Of a stretch of 34,595 nt of DNA, positions 33,628 to 34,595 are shown one piece after another. The notes beneath the pieces were generated by a model. It ran no database searches. It was not told the DNA's origin and worked only from the letters and a program-made list of their open reading frames with translations. Within the stretch, counting starts at the first letter, position 1. Every line of letters begins with the position of its first letter. A program made the position numbers and the translations under genes. This stretch comes from Silicimonas sp. (GTDB lineage Bacteria; Pseudomonadota; Alphaproteobacteria; Rhodobacterales; Rhodobacteraceae), in assembly GCA_022824525.1 (NCBI GenBank), contig JAJDZT010000026.1, positions 1-34,595 of the forward strand, written 5' to 3'.

Positions 33628-34459
33628 TCAAACCCTTATGTCCAAGCGACCAGAGTAAGTAGTCTTTTCCTGCTGAACGAGTTCCACCTCCAGAATTCGG
33701 GCCTCATTCGGCATCTTTGCCATCTCAGCGCTGTGATCGGCGTCTGAGCGCTTTTCATCTTGCTCGGAGGACTCCGAACCAAATGTAAACTGTAGATTCT
33801 CGAAGCCACTATCTTGAAGATCGTCTTCAAGCAGCTCGATATTGCGCCGTAGGAGGTCGAGCGTTTCAGACCTTTCGGCTGTGATTTGAACTGACACACC
33901 CGCCTCTACAGGCGTGATGGAGAGACGGACTCGGCCCAATTCCTCTGGCTGCAATCGGATCTCGAAAAAAGCTTCACCTGGTGCTCGCACTATGGATTGA
34001 ACTATCTGATTCACGATGGTGCGCGCCGCTGCGGGATCGGATCGGGTGCGATCCGTCGGTCCCGGATCACCCCGGTTGTCGAAGCCGGATACCAAAGCAT
34101 CTGAAACTCGCTCCGGCAGCGTGTGCTGAATTTCCCTCAGTTGTTTACCGCCCAGCTCAAAAGAACTGGGCGAGGCCACAAAGGGTTGATTTGTTCCACC
34201 TGATTTCGGTTCACTGCCAATCGGCAGACCATTTATTGTCGGTTCCCGGCCCAAGTCAGGAGTTTTTGTCGGAGTCCCAGGCAGTCTGCCAGTTTCCGGA
34301 TCAGAGACTTGCCGAGCCTGAATCGGGAAACCTGACACGGGCAGCTGTTGTCCAAACTCCTTCGAGTTTGCCGGCGGATGCTTTGCTTCTGCGTTCAACG
34401 GAAAATTGGCAGTAGCGACTCTTTCCTCAAGAGACTTCGGTGTCTCTTCATCAATCTTA
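33628..34459 (-). pseudogene. fliK: Flagellar hook-length control protein FliK, N-terminus removed by the IS
   Basis: The C-terminal Flg_hook domain is clear: APGEAFFEIRLQPEELGRVRLSITPVEAGVSVQITAERSETLDLLRRN. It is followed by an acidic/charged tail and preceded by a Pro/Ser-rich linker, as in FliK. Upstream of about 34398 the same frame continues without a stop (KIDEETPKSLEERVATANF) until it runs into the IS end at 34460. The native start and N-terminal export and ruler region are not in the window. An internal TTG at 34398 could start a product of 256 residues, but it has no family support. FliK normally stops hook growth and switches export to filament proteins; loss usually gives polyhooks and poor motility. 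Confidence 0.85.
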
Positions 34460-34476
34460 GAGCCTGACCGAAAAGT
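34457..34476 (+). repeat. IS terminal repeat, copy at right end
   Basis: TTAGAGCCTGACCGAAAAGT is the exact reverse complement of 121-140. The element interior lies to the right. Bases 34457-34459 (TTA) are probably target sequence. Confidence 0.9.
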
Positions 34477-34595
34477 TTTACGTTTCCTGGCAATGTCTTG
34501 CTAATCTGCGCGTTACGAGGCGGATGCTGGCGACGAGCGCCCAGGCCGCTGAGCTTTCCACGGTACGTTCCCAGTCTTTCGCCAACCTCCGACAC
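34460..34595 (-). mobile_element. IS5-family insertion sequence, right-copy terminus (partial)
   Basis: From the terminus at 34460 the IS continues to the right edge. It contains the 3' end of a leftward transposase gene, whose stop lies only 18 bases from the element end, as is common in IS5-family elements. The same terminal repeat and transposase direction as at the left edge indicate the same element type in direct orientation. Confidence 0.85.
34478..34595 (-). CDS. IS5-family transposase, C-terminal fragment (runs off the right edge)
   Basis: Minus-strand frame ending in TAA at 34478. Its last 38 residues read CRRLAKDWERTVESSAAWAL then VASIRLVTRRLARHCQET. This is the standard end of IS5-family transposases, with RRLAKDWE being the segment just after the last catalytic glutamate. 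The upstream catalytic part lies outside the window. Confidence 0.85.
   Translation of the reverse strand, partial: CRRLAKDWERTVESSAAWALVASIRLVTRRLARHCQET

Noticed and set aside
34398-34398. TTG at 34398 as the real start of fliK
   Set aside because: The frame stays open upstream to the IS and no ribosome binding site precedes the TTG; FliK proteins are normally longer.
1-34595. A genuine composite transposon carrying this segment
   Set aside because: The content is core chromosomal genes (dnaA, rpsT, ubiE), base composition is even, and both edges break within the IS. An assembly break at a repeat is the simpler reading.

Overview
The window looks like a chromosomal segment of an alphaproteobacterium of the Rhodobacterales (roseobacter-type). 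The evidence is the gene set and order: mutM, an enoyl-CoA hydratase, rpsT, a rhodanese, dnaA, dnaN and recF on one strand, with ubiE-ubiB divergent from mutM. The Q10-type ubiquinone genes, the glcDEF glycolate oxidase operon and the protein sequences also fit. Base composition looks moderately GC-rich and even throughout. Genus-level placement is not possible from the sequence alone.

Layout, left to right. Both extremities lie inside an insertion sequence of the IS5 family. The left end holds the N-terminal start of a transposase (1-56, minus) and one terminus. The right end holds a transposase C-terminus (34478-34595, minus) and the other terminus. A 20-bp sequence is shared in inverted orientation at the two ends. 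The left copy abuts a DUF1501 gene that has lost its N-terminus, and the right copy abuts a fliK that has lost its N-terminus. Between them lie:
- 1.1-6.0 kb: a secreted CAP-domain protein, proline iminopeptidase, ubiG, and a leftward comF-grxC-nitrilase-marR cluster.
- 6.0-9.7 kb: an atypical methyltransferase, ferrochelatase with a small convergent membrane-protein gene, a Tat-type L,D-transpeptidase, and a CAP-domain lipoprotein.
- 9.7-14.4 kb: a rightward operon of a hydrolase-OsmC fusion, deoC and a two-domain aldehyde dehydrogenase of the ALDH16 type.
- 14.4-17.1 kb: a small membrane protein, Hsp20 and two tandem secreted trypsin-like proteases.
- 17.2-21.1 kb: glcD-glcE-glcF behind a promoter overlapped by two dyad symmetries.
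- 21.1-28.7 kb: the replication block dnaA / dnaN-recF, interrupted by a TSUP permease and a photolyase, with a RhtB/LysE exporter coupled to recF.
- 28.8-34.4 kb: enoyl-CoA hydratase, mutM, ubiE-ubiB, flgD and the truncated fliK.

Functional themes are replication initiation and DNA repair (dnaA, dnaN, recF, photolyase, mutM), quinone and haem synthesis (ubiG, ubiE, ubiB, hemH), envelope maintenance (CAP proteins, L,D-transpeptidase, proteases), and small-carbon metabolism (glycolate, deoxyribose-phosphate/aldehyde).

I see no tRNA or rRNA genes, CRISPR array, prophage or defence island. No gap between genes exceeds about 205 bases. I did not find a convincing new multi-gene system. The most notable items are the IS copies at both ends, the apparent CTG start of the TSUP gene inside the dnaA 3' end, the dyads over the glc promoter, and the ALDH16/deoC/hydrolase-OsmC operon.
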